A DNA stretch of 64,000 bases from Amanita rubescens (taxonomy: Eukaryota > Basidiomycota > Agaricomycetes > Agaricales > Amanitaceae): assembly GCA_015039365.1 (NCBI GenBank), contig WION01000120.1, positions 1 to 64,000 of the forward strand, read 5' to 3'. The translations under genes were made by a program, and so were the position numbers. Below, piece after piece: positions 1-11,636 of the stretch (position 1 is its first letter; each line of letters opens with the position of its first letter). The notes beneath the pieces were generated by a model. It made no database searches. It saw nothing but the letters and a program-made list of their open reading frames with translations, and was not told the DNA's origin.

Positions 1-470
1 CATACGTCACAAACGCCAAACGTCTTAGCCTCTCCTGGCTTTGACAATCATCTCGATCCCCCGCGCCAGCGACGCTACCACACTCTGGCGACAAATGCGA
101 TATACTTATACTTTTCGCTCTTGCCCCTTAGACTAACCCAGCGTCCACATTCTTGCTGACCGCCTTTCAATTCAATGTCCTCCCGCTGCATTAATGCCCG
201 CCCCCTCTGCCATGTACTCCAGCTCGCATGAACCATGCTGTTCACCACCACCGCTATGTTATAACCCGTCACCTACACCATGTCATCATTATCGCCTACT
301 GCTACATTCTCGTGCTTGAATCTTGCTGCTGCCCCCCTGTCGCAATGTCCTCCAAACCACTTTCACCGGCACGAAGTTCTCAATCCTCACATTCCCCCAC
401 TTTCTGCATCGCCTTCGCATCTGATCGCTCACGCTCTTGTGCGGGTTGCTCGGCAGCGCTGCGTGCTCTC

Positions 471-617
471 TTCTCGGATCCTCGTTGATCATGATAGGTC
501 GTAGAACGTTTGGTGACTGAGGGAGAAAAGAACTCGGACTATCTTCTCGGATCCTCGTTGATCAGACGCTTATGGTACGATACGTCGTACAACGTTTGGT
601 GACTGACGGAAAAAAGA
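471..617. repeat. Two-copy degenerate direct repeat
   Basis: The block starting cttctcggatcctcgttgat near 471 recurs near 544, and both copies continue into a gaacgtttggtgactga-like segment (in the second copy caacgtttggtgactga) followed by a purine-rich gaaaaaagaactc tract. Period is roughly 73 bp with small indels. Function unknown. Confidence 0.75.
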
Positions 618-925
618 ACTCTCTGCGTTCATCGCACACTTTATGCTACTCCTCAAACACTATCACTCTCTCTATTGTTACCTACCTCACTGTTTTCTCA
701 CTTCTTATTGCGTTACCCCGCTACTTGTACAGTTCTCTCACTTCTTATGGTTTTTGTCACCACTGCTGTAATACGACGCAGGCAATTGGAACGATCTTTT
801 TTTCTATTTTGAACTGCTTTGCTCGGACACGAAACCACTCTCAGAGCAGTCGAGCTCCGTTAGTGATGTGCCTTAGTTGTAACTGAATATAAGCTGAATT
901 CCGTTCGTGACCCTGCTTTCATATC

Positions 926-940
926 GGGTTAGGGTTAGGG
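926..940 (+). repeat. Short telomere-like TTAGGG tract
   Basis: Reads GGGTTAGGGTTAGGG, two and a half units of the common fungal telomere repeat. It is far too short to be a telomere. Similar tracts occur at about 4319, 9119 and 29395. Confidence 0.8.
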
Positions 941-1146
941 CGTTGGGTCACAAATAGAACACGTCGACACTTACCTTCCACTCAAGACATTGTCTTCGAC
1001 TACAAAGCTAAAAGTTGGTATGTATTATTAACTTTTACATTCCATTAACTAAATCATGATCTACGATGAGTTTCTTTCTAGGCGTATTCAAATGTCAATA
1101 TTTTGCTTATGAACGACGTCAACTTACATTATACCCTCCTAGTTCA

Positions 1147-2439
1147 TGACTCGTTCGGAAGAAGGAAGAGTTAATAGAAATAAGAAAGCAAAATTACGAT
1201 GGAAGAGGAATAAGAAGACAACAGATGTTGTGACAAATGATGTTGTGAAAAAGAAACGACGACGATCTGGTTTGTGTTTAAGTCTTTGACCGAATTACGC
1301 TTGACATCGATAAATAGATCGTCCAAGGGGCCGCCGATCGAAAGAGGCGAGACACCGACGTTTCCTCCGTCGGATCCATTTTCGGAATACAGCGAGGCTT
1401 GTTGCTGAATATCGCATGTGTATGTTTGAGTTTAGCGTCAGCATATTCAAAGCTTGTTAACAATCATCTCAGTGTATCATCATTGTTCCGCGATACCACG
1501 CGATTTCTTAACCCGCAAGTCTAAGAGTGTTGTTGAACATACAATTCGTACAAAATATGGCAAAAGTAAACACTCCATCTATAACACAGGCAACATCCAC
1601 GTTTCCTGTCCCTCATACGCAAAAACTGTTCTATTCAAAACACCTCGATTTAGCTTGGTTTCGAGAGCTAAACTTTCCACGCTGTCAACTTTACGTTTCA
1701 TCTTCCCCGATTTTTTGGGTCAAACAATTTGGAACGTAATAACCGATGGCCAGATGAAACAGCTATCACCAAATGGCAGGCTTTTATTGATACAGGAGTA
1801 AGACCAAAGGGAAAGAAACATAAAACTCGTTCAATGACAGCCGCTTTCCATTTTGGCATTTGGAGACGTTATAAGAAGATTCCCTTCATCACGAGCGATA
1901 CCAAATCCGACAACTGCGATATTCAGGCCGCGTTGGATGGGTTTTTAACCATGTTACGCAACCGTGTCGCGTCTAAAATCGCCACCTTCACCAAATACTA
2001 TTCTCCAAATGTCTGGAAAGTTCAATCAAAGTTCGTCCACTTCTATATACTTTCAACTTATCAAATTCATATTTTATTAAGTATTCCTCGGTTTCTTTCA
2101 ATATTTGAAGATATAGCTGCTAGGTCTGCAATTGATTTTGAAGGCGCGTTCACAACCGTCGCGGTTCTGGAAGGCAGTTCTGAAAAAATACACATTGATG
2201 CCAACGACCACGGTATAACATGGATTCTACCGTTGGGAAAGTGGACTGGAGGAACATTAGTCTTTCCTCAATTGAAGATGAAGATAGATGTGTATCCCGG
2301 TCAACTACTTGGTTTCAGTGCTAATATTCTTGCTCATTTTTGCACGCCTGTGACTTCTGGTCGTAGGATTGTTATCACTCTGTTCACATGTAAGAACGTT
2401 TTGTTTGATTCGATAGTGTTCTCCAAATTAGGATACTAA
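1147..2439 (+). pseudogene. 2OG-Fe(II) dioxygenase, copy A, probably frame-broken
   Basis: A lysine/arginine-rich N-terminal segment (from the ATG at 1147) leads to a dioxygenase homologous along its length to the intact gene at 30654-32056. The double-stranded beta-helix part at about 2085-2430 keeps the iron-binding pattern: H-x-D (in IHIDANDHG), a distal H (in ILAHFC) and an R (in SGRRIVIT), so the fold could bind Fe(II) and 2-oxoglutarate. An intron probably spans about 2030-2088. Around 1710-1740 the reading frame shifts relative to copy B (the segment matching its VKKFGPVI changes frame twice), which suggests a pseudogene, although an unrecognised intron is possible. In Agaricomycetes, TET/JBP-type dioxygenases are expanded in association with DNA transposons; I infer, but cannot show, that this is that type. 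Confidence 0.65.
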
Positions 2440-2568
2440 GACTCTTTTATCGCTAGTATATATCGCTTCCTATATATATATTACACCATATCACTTCATT
2501 GAATGTTATGGCGCATCAGCTTACGTATTGTAGCAATTTATAAGTTTATACATTCGCATCGACTACAC

Positions 2569-4058
2569 TCATCCGCCGGGCATTGTCGATACACTCAACC
2601 GCACCAGTGTTGTCCGATTCGAGAGCAACAAGAGATGGAAGCGGCCTTTAGTTGATGTTGGCGGTAACAATTGCAAAGAATGAGACATTGAAAAGAGACA
2701 CGAAAAGTAACGAACCTCAAAAGCCTTATCCACAAACCGTTCCACAGCAACGACCGCAACGCGGCTCACATCCTGCTCATGTTCGCGCGCTCGCAGCAAC
2801 GCCCGTCTCCATTCTTCGATCAAGTCTCCTCCATACACTCCTTCGATTCTTATACCTTCATCTCCGAAAATGTCTATATATTACTTAAATTATGTAAACG
2901 AACGCAACTCACCCTTACCCAACTTAAACAAGACAAGGATCAGCGCATAACGCTCGACGGCGTTCTCGCCCAGTGCGCCAACGTTTAAATTCACCTGCAT
3001 CTTGCACCACTTAGTATTTTCAGATCGCCATCCACACTCGACCCAAAACCACATACCTCTACCACTCTCAAATACGCCTCCAACACGGTCGTATGATCGC
3101 GCGCATCTACTCTCTCCACTGCCAGCGTCGTGTACATCCTTTGACTCTGTACCAGTTCCTCTTTCTGGTACCGCAACCTGTCAGCAAGCAAGTCAGGCTG
3201 TGAACGGCGGTCAGCGAGATTGTGGACGCAGGGTGACGAACTTGTGTTTGTCGTACCAAGAGGGTTGGGGTGAAATTGAGACAGGGAGTTGGGTGAGGGC
3301 GTAGTCGGGCTTGTGAGAGGGGGAAAGAGCGCCCATGGCCACAGTGGAGAGGGCGCGGTAGATGGAGTAGGACCCGGTTTGGGCGCCGATGGTATTGCGG
3401 TGTTTAATGGAAGAAGAGAGACGGGAGTATATGACGGGCCCGCGTGTCTTTGGGTCTTGCGTTCCCCAATTGAGCGGGTGGGGATCGATACCGTGTTGGT
3501 TGGGGTAAGCTGCCGGTCGAGTTTAGGAAAAGACGGGTGTTGATGGACGTACGGTAGTGTTGTGAGGATCACTGTTAGTGGAATGGTCAGATTGGACATG
3601 AAAAGGGAAGAGATCGGCATACCGTCGAGTTTATGACTCGAGACTCGGAGCGATTGGAAGAGAATCTCGGGAAAAGATCCAATAAGAATATCTTGATGTT
3701 TGTAGATGGAGTGTAATCGGGTGGGAGATGGCACCGATGTGGCGTTTATAAACGTTGAGGTCCCATTTGGGTGGCGGAGGGGCGCTAGGTGCAGATCAAG
3801 GATGTTGGCGGCCCGAATGAAGGATCCTGCAGAAGGGGGTTGGTCACTGGCTCGGTACATACAGAAAGGGATGAACGCACCTTGGTAAGTGCTGGACCCT
3901 TCTGTCTGTCTCTGTACCATCGCCGTTGTCGCTGATTCCGACGTCAAATCTGAACCCCATCGCGGTACCATCGATCCGCTGGGAAGCGCTGGAGATTCGA
4001 ACTGGCCATACAGTATACTAGAAGTCGGAGGGCCATCTTTGTACTGAAGATCGTTCAA
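2569..4058 (-). CDS. Hypothetical multi-exon gene, proline/serine-rich (uncertain)
   Basis: A 355-codon open frame (2991-4058) rich in P, S and T ends in a helical stretch (EELVQSQRMY... VVEVCGFG). Through a plausible splice near 2995-3000 it seems to continue into a frame reading VNLNVGALGENAVERYALIL and then, after another short intron, IEEWRRALLRAREHEQD before about 2660. I do not recognise the family. It is convergent with the dioxygenase copy A upstream. The N-terminal half may contain unrecognised introns, so the boundaries are approximate and the gene may be defective. Confidence 0.35.
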
Positions 4059-4312
4059 ACTTCATGCTTTCACTCGTAATGAGTCTCAAACTTGTAATAA
4101 ATGATGTTCAATTCTTTTCGTGAAGCACGAGATCCCTTCTCCTTCTCGGGAAGGGGTAACGAGAATACCTCCTCATACTTGAGGTTCATAGTGATAAAGC
4201 CAAAGTGTTGTGATTGGTTGTCGCTTGCGCGTTAGTGGCCTGAGCTGTCGTTGTTGCTGGATCCACAGGAACAAGAGATGGTGTCGCGAACGAGCAACCA
4301 CTTGAGGGGCAT

Positions 4313-4535
4313 TGTATGGTTAGGGTTAGGTCGACGGATGATAGAAGATTTCATATGTGTAAATGTAATGGAACCGGGTTCTTAGACACCGATCAGACAC
4401 ATTGCTGTGTTGTTCGGGGTCCTCATGTTTCTCGACGCTTGATCGGACGCGTTCACTGAAACCGCATCCAGAACGTGAGGAGGACAAAGAGAAACGTGAG
4501 AATGATTCGAGTACTTTTACTTGTCAGATTACATA
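4313..4535 (+). repeat. Left inverted repeat of the 4.3-9.1 kb element
   Basis: Begins near the GGTTAGGGTTAGG tract and contains ttcggggtcctc, a cgttcactgaaaccgcat core and gaggaggac, then tcagattacataag. The partner is at 8912-9136 in inverse orientation. A diverged third member lies at about 30505-30640. Confidence 0.8.
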
Positions 4536-4586
4536 AGAAAATTAACTTAGATTGTCCCAGGTCGATCAACCGCTTCAGCAACTGCA

Positions 4587-5876
4587 TCATTCTTCACCTT
4601 CTTCGCTCGCCCTGTCGTTTCGCTGATTCTCTGAGTTATCATCATCAATGATCATTTGGCCCAACTTCACCCTTATGCTGGCACGTTCTTCATCCCCATA
4701 TCCAATCTTTCTTTTTACTACGCAATGCTTCCCTTGCGTTTTCAAGTTCTGATGCAATTTAGAAGCTGCTTTAGATGCAAACGCTTTCTGTAAACATAAA
4801 ATCATTCATCCGCTTTGAGCTGACCACAATGTATCTATTTACCTGTGAGAACGAATTGTCAAGCATCGTCATGCTTCGCAAGATAGATACCATCTTGTAA
4901 TCGTTTCCAGGTAGCGATACCAACATAAATGTCATTTGCGCCTCAACGATATCGCCAATTTGAAATCGAACCGGCGATATTTCCACATATCTACCACACA
5001 ACACACTGTAAGTTTTTTTCTCCGCGCCAAAGTTTTTTTCAACTCACTTCGTTTCGCCCGTCTCCAAAATGGTACGCTCGTAATATTCGACAACGTTGTT
5101 AATGTTATGAACATAGCCTGAGTTTTCGAGATTTGACAGAATTCCATATGGGTCGGTATCACTTGAAAATGGGATTTGTCTCTCTGTCGGGCCACAATCT
5201 TTAATTGAAGAAAAGTAACGGTTAGATGAATCAATGCTCGTGAACTCGCCATAAGCATCAATACATCCACACGGTTTCAGTTTATCTCGTGGTACATGGC
5301 CTCCAAATAGTGAATATACATCGAGAATCCCTTTCACTGCTGCCTCGAACGTGGGAGTCCCAAGGCCGGTGAGTGATACACTTTGACGAAGGTACCTTGC
5401 TTTCTTTGCCGTTCTTTGTCGCGACCTGGTTAGTGGAGAGATTGTGTAATAAATACCAAACTTACATTTCTTGGTTCCTAAAGGGAGGGAGATCATGCCT
5501 CCAAATAATACCTTGCACATGTACGACAACTTCGACCAAGTCGCTCATCGTAGTCTCTGGATCTTTACGTGTTCCTTCTGCATATACAAGCTGCTTGGCG
5601 GATTTCATATGGAGGACTCTATACGCATTGGGCCAGTCTGAAACCTGGTCGGAAATCGCCTCAATTATTGAGTTGCGATGAAAACTTAATACCAACAAAA
5701 CTCACGTTGGTGAAACGCGATAACTGTATCCCCGATACAGCACTGACACTTCTTTCCCCTGAAAGGTATTCAAGTTGATCTGCTAATAGGTTATGCTGCG
5801 TTAGCCAAAGAGCTTTACAATTGACAGATGTAATGTGATCATTACCTGCGGCTTTCAAGTCGTAGTCGCCGTTCAT
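4587..5876 (-). CDS. Agaricomycete hypothetical protein, multi-exon, high-copy type
   Basis: Exons joined by typical short introns give a coherent protein: start MNGDYDLKAA at 5876, then DQLEYLSGERSVSAVSGIQL, a segment with DWPNAYRVLHMK, the longest exon (about 5045-5412) with LFGGHVP, CGCIDAYGE and IPFSSDTDPYGIL, then SPVRFQIGDIVEAQMTFML and GNDYKMVSILRSMTMLD, ending in an acidic tail (SEEGEE) with stop at 4587. I recognise this arrangement as a widespread, multi-copy Agaricomycete hypothetical family but know no function. The VRFQIGDIVEAQ strand-rich stretch is its most conserved-looking part. It is transcribed outward toward the left inverted repeat and is divergent from the gene at 6494. 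Confidence 0.6.
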
Positions 5877-6493
5877 GTATGTGATTGGTTACCAGTGATT
5901 GATGCCGTCATCTGCTCCTCAGCTCATACATTTTCTATATAGGACCTACAGCGATCCTGAACTCGTGATCTTCCTTCCCAGGGATAGGGATCGACGGATC
6001 GCCGAATGGACTTGACTACAATAGACAACGTCAGATGACGCAGTAGCTGCTGAAATAAGCATTGACGCAACGGGCGCCGCATCCGACGGCTCACCGAATA
6101 TTACTATATCGAACAGTATCCCGCAGCTCAAAGATCATACTTCAAGTGATTAGCCTATGGTCGTCACGGTAAGTACTTCGGACTTCATGCGCGTTATCAT
6201 TTCTGACAGGCGAAACATCTAACGGAGCACCGAAGGCCACAATAACGGTGCTCCGATGCTCAATGATTAACCATCAGATGATGCGCCTTTACTACTGTTC
6301 TATTTCTGGTGTGTTGAATTCGATCGCAATACGATCTACAGTCAGCTTCTCGCCTGAACGATGCGGCTTCAAGTTCACCACCATCGTTACCCTTATCATA
6401 TGAGGGTATGTTCAAGTTTTTTTCCGTGTGCTATCCTGCTCCCCACAACCAGTCTTTCACCTCTCACCGTTGATCTGTGGTCTTCGTGTCTCA

Positions 6494-8667
6494 ATGGCTC
6501 CAAGGAAAAGGAAACGAAGTAACACCAAACAAGTAAAGTCTTCCTCGGTTGTTCCGGAGTCAGACAAGTATGTCTCTTGTCTGTCCATCACACGTTTCTC
6601 ATTTTGCATACTTCTATAGCTTCGTCATTCCAGGCGATGATGATAGCGACGTTCCACTTGCGCGTGTTTCAAGCACCAACATCCTGTCTGAAACTGTCGC
6701 TCACGAAAACGAGATCACAGAACCTGAGCAAATGTATGTCATTCTTTAAGCTTTCTCTTATTCTTTTCTTACTTCTGTCTATTGTAGCCCTAACCTCTCT
6801 ACAAATGTCGCTGTTGATACAGATGAATATGCTGTCGTAAATGTCAAGAAACCAAGACTTTTCAAGTTACGAAGGTACATTTCGTTTCATTTCAATGCTT
6901 GATGTAGACATTTATCGCATCCAGTGATTCGGACCTTGCCAAACCTATTCAGACAGCACGTCCAACCAGAGGGATGCCCCGCATAAAATCTCAATCGCAT
7001 ACAACAAAAGAATCCTCTACTGTGTATGTTGTCGCTTTCCGTTTTTCTCCTCATGACGTTGGCACTCAACGTGTTTCATATCTCAGCGCTTCTAGTACCG
7101 AAGGAGACTCTGATTTCGGTATAAACGATAACAAAGATAGACACTCGTATGTTCAATTCTAACTCTATGTTCTTCCGCCAAACGAGATATCGACTCAGGT
7201 TTTCCGATTCCGATATCGACAACTCAAATGAAAGCGGGGACGATTCCGATGCGATGCACAGTACGCATTCACTCAAATCGAGAAACTCAACGAATGTTTT
7301 GACAAACTATCGAGCAAAAGAAACAAAAACAACATATCTGGACTCTTTTCCGGAGATTACGGACTCCGGTGTTACACGAAACAAAGATATTCAGAATAAT
7401 CCCTTGATATTAGAAGAAGAAGATATTGATCCCCTCTTACGCGAAGAACATAAGACTCTACCCACTCTTAGGCAAGTTTCGATGCATCCAACATCTTTGT
7501 GACTCTTCGTTTCGTGCTAACGTTTTCAACATTAAAGGAATGCATCTGTTATTCAATTTGTTCGGTTTGGCCAACCTCAACCTGAGCCAGGCTCTAACGT
7601 TGCTCTTGGATATGAGAAAGTTGTTTTAAACATGGTAGCGGGGCCTGAGGGTAAACGGTACGTATACTAAAAACTTGACCCAATGTGCCGATTACCATGT
7701 TTCCTTTTAGGCAATTAACAGCGGCAGTGAAATTTACCCACACATTACCTTTTCTCAATCCTTCTCGTGCATCGCCTAATCTAGTAGCATATGATGCTGG
7801 CAAAATATGCTTCAAGGGCGAAAACAGTAAACAAGGCAGGAACGCAGTGTTCCTTACGACTGGACTAGTTGTCGAATCTCAATTGAAAAATCCGACGGAT
7901 AGTTCGATTAATGCTAGTCACAAGGTGAGATTATATTTATTATCTTCTGCACTTCGTTCTGATAAACTGATATGGTGCTGCTATTTGCTAGATTCGACAG
8001 GTTGTCTTACTTCCTTTTGCGGGAGAAGTACAACGGCTTCTCGCCTATATAGGAACTGTGTTTGAAACGGACGAATATCTTTGCTTATTAGACTCAGGGA
8101 GTTTGCTTCTTACTACTCGCAGAGAAGGGGCCGGTGCAGATTATAACAACTCTGTAAATTATGCATCCTGTGCGTTTTCGTTCCTGATCTTCTTTGACTT
8201 CCCTAAATCTTTTGTAATCAAGCTTCAAGCTCCCCTTCACGTACGCGAGTACCTGCAGGACTTCTCACTTCATCGCCAGTCAAACTTGGATCATCGCCGA
8301 ATCCAAACAAGGGAAAATCTACGCATTTTCCTCCATCACTTGGGTTCAAAGACAATGGTACGTACAATTTTCTGTCAACGTTATGTGTCTTAAAACATCC
8401 TCCTTCAAAGTACCTGTTTACGATGTGCGCAAAAGACCAGAGTTTATGTTTGACAAGGAAGGATTGAAGAATATCACGGATTTGCCGATATATAAAAACG
8501 GCAAGACAGACATCCCCCCTTGCAAGTACATCGCTACTGTTGGCTATACAGTGGGCAGCTGGAAAACAAGAGCGAGCGCTGATGATGACACCATCAGAAG
8601 CTGTGCGAGCTTAAATATTCAGTTCATAATCATACTGGGCAAAGTTGACGTTAAAGACCTCGCATGA
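6494..8667 (+). CDS. Hypothetical nuclear-type protein, multi-exon
   Basis: The chosen start MAPRKRKRSNTK gives an immediate basic, NLS-like N-terminus. Short introns (for example one after PESDK near 6566 and one after PEQM near 6731) link small acidic, Ser/Asp-rich exons, including SDSDIDNSNESGDDSDAM at about 7205-7255. The more structured C-terminal half carries QFVRFGQPQPEP, LTAAVKFTHTLPFLNP, GRNAVFLTTGLVVES and finally PVYDVRKRPEFMFDKEG (8408 onward) with stop at 8667. No domain recognised. It points toward the right inverted repeat, and with the divergent gene at 4587-5876 it forms the cargo of the putative element. The large disordered N-terminus and basic patch suggest a nuclear role; that is inference. 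Confidence 0.55.
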
Positions 8668-8911
8668 TAACATCTATCTGATTGTTATGTATGATACACG
8701 TATAACATAAATGACGGTTGTAGTTGACGTTATATGAACTCTTGCACCCATGTCTCCTCCATCTTCTCTACATGTTTCAATGTGCAGATATCAGTTTTTG
8801 GGAAAGGTTCATTCGCAAGAGTAAATGAGATACGCTTTACTTGAGTGGGTCCTTGAGGTAAAACGCATGGGCATGATGACGAGTCATCAATGACCTCATG
8901 CAATTAAATGA

Positions 8912-9136
8912 CTTATGTAATCTGAAGGAAAAGGAAACTCGTCATTGTCACGCATCTCTCCGTCCTCCTCACGTTCAGGATGCGGTTTCAGTGAACGCGT
9001 CCGTTCAAACGTCGAGAAACAAGAGGACCCCGAACAACACATATATATGTGAATGATCGGTAAAGAACCTTTGCTGTCCACGACATTTACATATAGGGAA
9101 TCTGCTGTTCCCTTCATCTTAACCCTAACCCTACTA
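8912..9136 (-). repeat. Right inverted repeat of the 4.3-9.1 kb element
   Basis: Inverse partner of 4313-4535. It ends outwards with ttaaccctaaccct at 9119-9132, so both outer edges of the unit carry the same telomere-like motif. Confidence 0.8.
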
Positions 9137-9229
9137 TATAACGTCAAGCCGATCTCAACGTCGCCAGCAAGCATTTCACCGCTGTTTATCTCTTCTTTAC
9201 TTAACGTTGGACTCCCATCCGCCATATGA

Positions 9230-10616
9230 CATGTGTTCCATTCCTGTTGTTGAGACGCTTAGGGTAATTCTCCCTTCGGTTCGCCCCAACTCGACTTACC
9301 TTGATTTGTCAGCAACTGGAATAGTTTTCAAGTCTAACCTTCAAATGGCGCTCACGCCAGAACCATCAACGGCTCTCAAATCTCTCACCTCATCTCCGTC
9401 GGCCGCCATACCAAAGTCGCCTCTACAAGCGGCTCTGGAGCCTGTCCCAAACACATTGACACCTGGTCAAACGGCGTTCATGCCCTTCTGACAAAAAGCC
9501 CATATGTCTACTCGCTCACGCTCGCAAGAGGGTCTCAAACCTACTCTACAAATGGCCATAGCACGGCCCCCCCTCCGCCCGTTACGTATCTGAAATAGCC
9601 GCCCATCCCAAACACATCTTCACGGCATTCAAGTCCTTCTCACAAACGACCCATACACCTACTCCCTCACCCTCAATAGCGGCTCTCGCATCTATTCTAC
9701 AAATGGCCTTAAGGCTTACACGTGCCCCCCCCTCCCCCCCAGCCTTACACGTGCCCCCCCCCCTATATATCCCAATTGGCCTACAAGCCTATCACTCATA
9801 CCCTTACGGCCCTAGAGCCCATCTCACAAACTCCGGCTCTCTGTTTTCACCTCTCTCAACATCTGCGAATCGCGAATTCACCCTGTCACTATCAGAAACG
9901 AACCCCGGTCTTATCAACTTGCCCGCTCACCATCAGAAAGGGCCCGTGGTTCACGCCTATGCTACTAAATACGCCTACGGTCCCCCCCGTACGTATCCGA
10001 AACCGCCTACAAATCGACCCAATCACAGCCACCGTACGATTCACATCCTTTACAAATCTCTCCAGGAGCGCACCTTTTGACGTTCATTGATGGGATTCAG
10101 AGAGGTGACTAACATCGTTCCATGTCATACTGCGTCTTTCGAAATCGGATATACGCCCAAATGTGCTCTGTACTTGCATACATCTAGTTACATACCATTT
10201 GTTTACCTAGCTCACCAATATCATTTCTCTTATAGAGTCTGTTCGATACTCGTATGATAGTCATGTGAAAATTTAAACTGTAGTGTAAAAAGAAACAATT
10301 GAAGAGCGTCACTGTCAATCGACATTTGTGTACTCTGTATCACGTTTCTTCCCGGCATTCTTTTCTGAGGTCTTGGCCTGCTTGACGCGGGATGCGAGTG
10401 CTGTGCTACTAGAGACAGAGGATGTAGAAGACTGCAAAAGCAATGATGTGCAAAGGAAGGATAACTACCCAAAATGACCTTACCGCTACATTATTTTCAA
10501 GTCCACCATCAACAGGCGGGACAATCGCAAAAGGTCTTAGGCGATCGTCGTCGCTGTCGGTTTTACTCCCTTCTTTGTTGCTAGTGGAGTTGTTGATCGA
10601 GAGACATGTAAATCGT
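9230..10616. other. Low-complexity C-rich degenerate repeats, no gene
   Basis: From about 9340 to 10080 the plus strand is C-rich with loosely repeated blocks such as ctctacaaatggcc and ctcacaaa, and with poly-C runs. Open frames across it are only the proline/serine-rich consequence of that composition. 10090-10616 shows nothing recognisable. Confidence 0.5.
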
Positions 10617-11048
10617 TCATCTATTGGTTCCTCCGAATGTATGACTCCTTTGACTCTCTCCGTGTAAATCTGATAGAACTTGTCGTCTATGATGTTGTGA
10701 TTCTAATAGTACAATAAACAAGGTCAGCGACTCCCTGTTAATAGAGAAGATGGGAAGACACACCGGACGGTGTCCAACATAGTGATTACCCGCTATGGTG
10801 AGAGGAGGAAGTTGCGCTACGTCCCCTGCGACGATGATGTTTCTCTCGTCAATCATAGATAAGCAATCGGAGGGCCAGGAGAGCATGAGGCTAAGCATTC
10901 GAAGAGACCCAAAACTGACCATGGACACTTCGTCAATGAACAGGTAGTCGAGACCATACCACAATTTGGTCATTTGTGCTTGGCAGGAAAGAAGGCGCGC
11001 CAATAGAGCAGGAGCAAGGGATGAATGATGCGGATGAACCTTTCCCAA
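10617..11048 (-). pseudogene. PIF1/Helitron-type helicase fragment
   Basis: One frame retains two adjacent SF1 helicase motifs: a Walker B stretch LFIDEVSMVS (about residue 37) and motif III VAGDVAQLPP, with correct spacing, preceded by KVHPHHSSLAPALLARLL, which is typical of the PIF1 family. No Walker A and no downstream motifs IV-VI follow, so only about 100 codons of a roughly 1000-1800-codon protein remain. Probably the relic of a Helitron other than the one at 15.3 kb, since the residues differ. Flanking frames to 11461 on the same strand may be further decayed pieces but show no motif. Confidence 0.7.
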
Positions 11049-11636
11049 AACCCTTCACCTTTCAGGTTGCGGTGCTTCTTTGCCAAAGGCGGACAGGGTG
11101 TTCTAGAATTGCGTCGTCACATTGGCGCATCACATGATGGCAAAACTTTGAGCTCCGGAATACTGTAGGTTTGGTGATCCGTTCCGAGTTGCTGCGCCCT
11201 TTGCGTTAATTCATCATCCACACTAGAGTCAGCCGTGATCCATCGCACGATCGCATTCCTGCTGGAGCGTTCCAAAATGCTCCAGGAAATTCTCCAGAAA
11301 GATCCTGTGCCTGACGTCCCCACCCCACCTAAGTTGTTTGCTGAAGTGAGTAGGCGAAGTGGACGCATCAGTAGACTTCCGTCTGGCAGTGGCATCACAC
11401 GAACTAGCTGTAGTATAGCATTGACACTCGTACTAATGCCAATGTAAGGACCTATCCTCATGTCTCGAAGCGGTGACCATCACACATATAAATGCTATAC
11501 GAGCTACGTCGCCGACTAGTTGCTGTCTTTTGATGGTTTGATGCTCTATTATGAGCATTGAGAACAATCCCCAGCTTACAGAGCAACATTACGATGAGCA
11601 TTTAAACATGTCGTGTATGAAATTACATCTTTCTAT

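Larger units (their letters stand above)
1..1146. other. No supported gene; short repeats only
   Basis: Several short open frames occur here, none with a recognisable domain or a coherent exon chain. The stretch holds a two-unit direct repeat and a TTAGGG-type motif, listed separately. Probably intergenic or decayed transposon sequence upstream of the dioxygenase remnant. Confidence 0.4.
4313..9136. mobile_element. Putative two-gene element bounded by ~220-bp inverted repeats
   Basis: The sequence 4313-4535 and the reverse complement of about 8912-9136 align along their length at roughly 80%, both starting at the outer edge with a TTAGGG-type tract and sharing a core that includes gcgttcactgaaaccgcatc. 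Between them lie two divergent multi-exon genes (4587-5876 minus, 6494-8667 plus) whose ends abut the repeats. This is the layout of a TIR-bounded mobile element. I could not find a convincing target-site duplication, and neither product has a recognised transposase motif, so an ancient inverted duplication of shared 3' flanks remains possible. Confidence 0.55.

Noticed and set aside
926..940. Chromosome end
   Set aside because: Only two and a half TTAGGG units, and ordinary genes continue on both sides.
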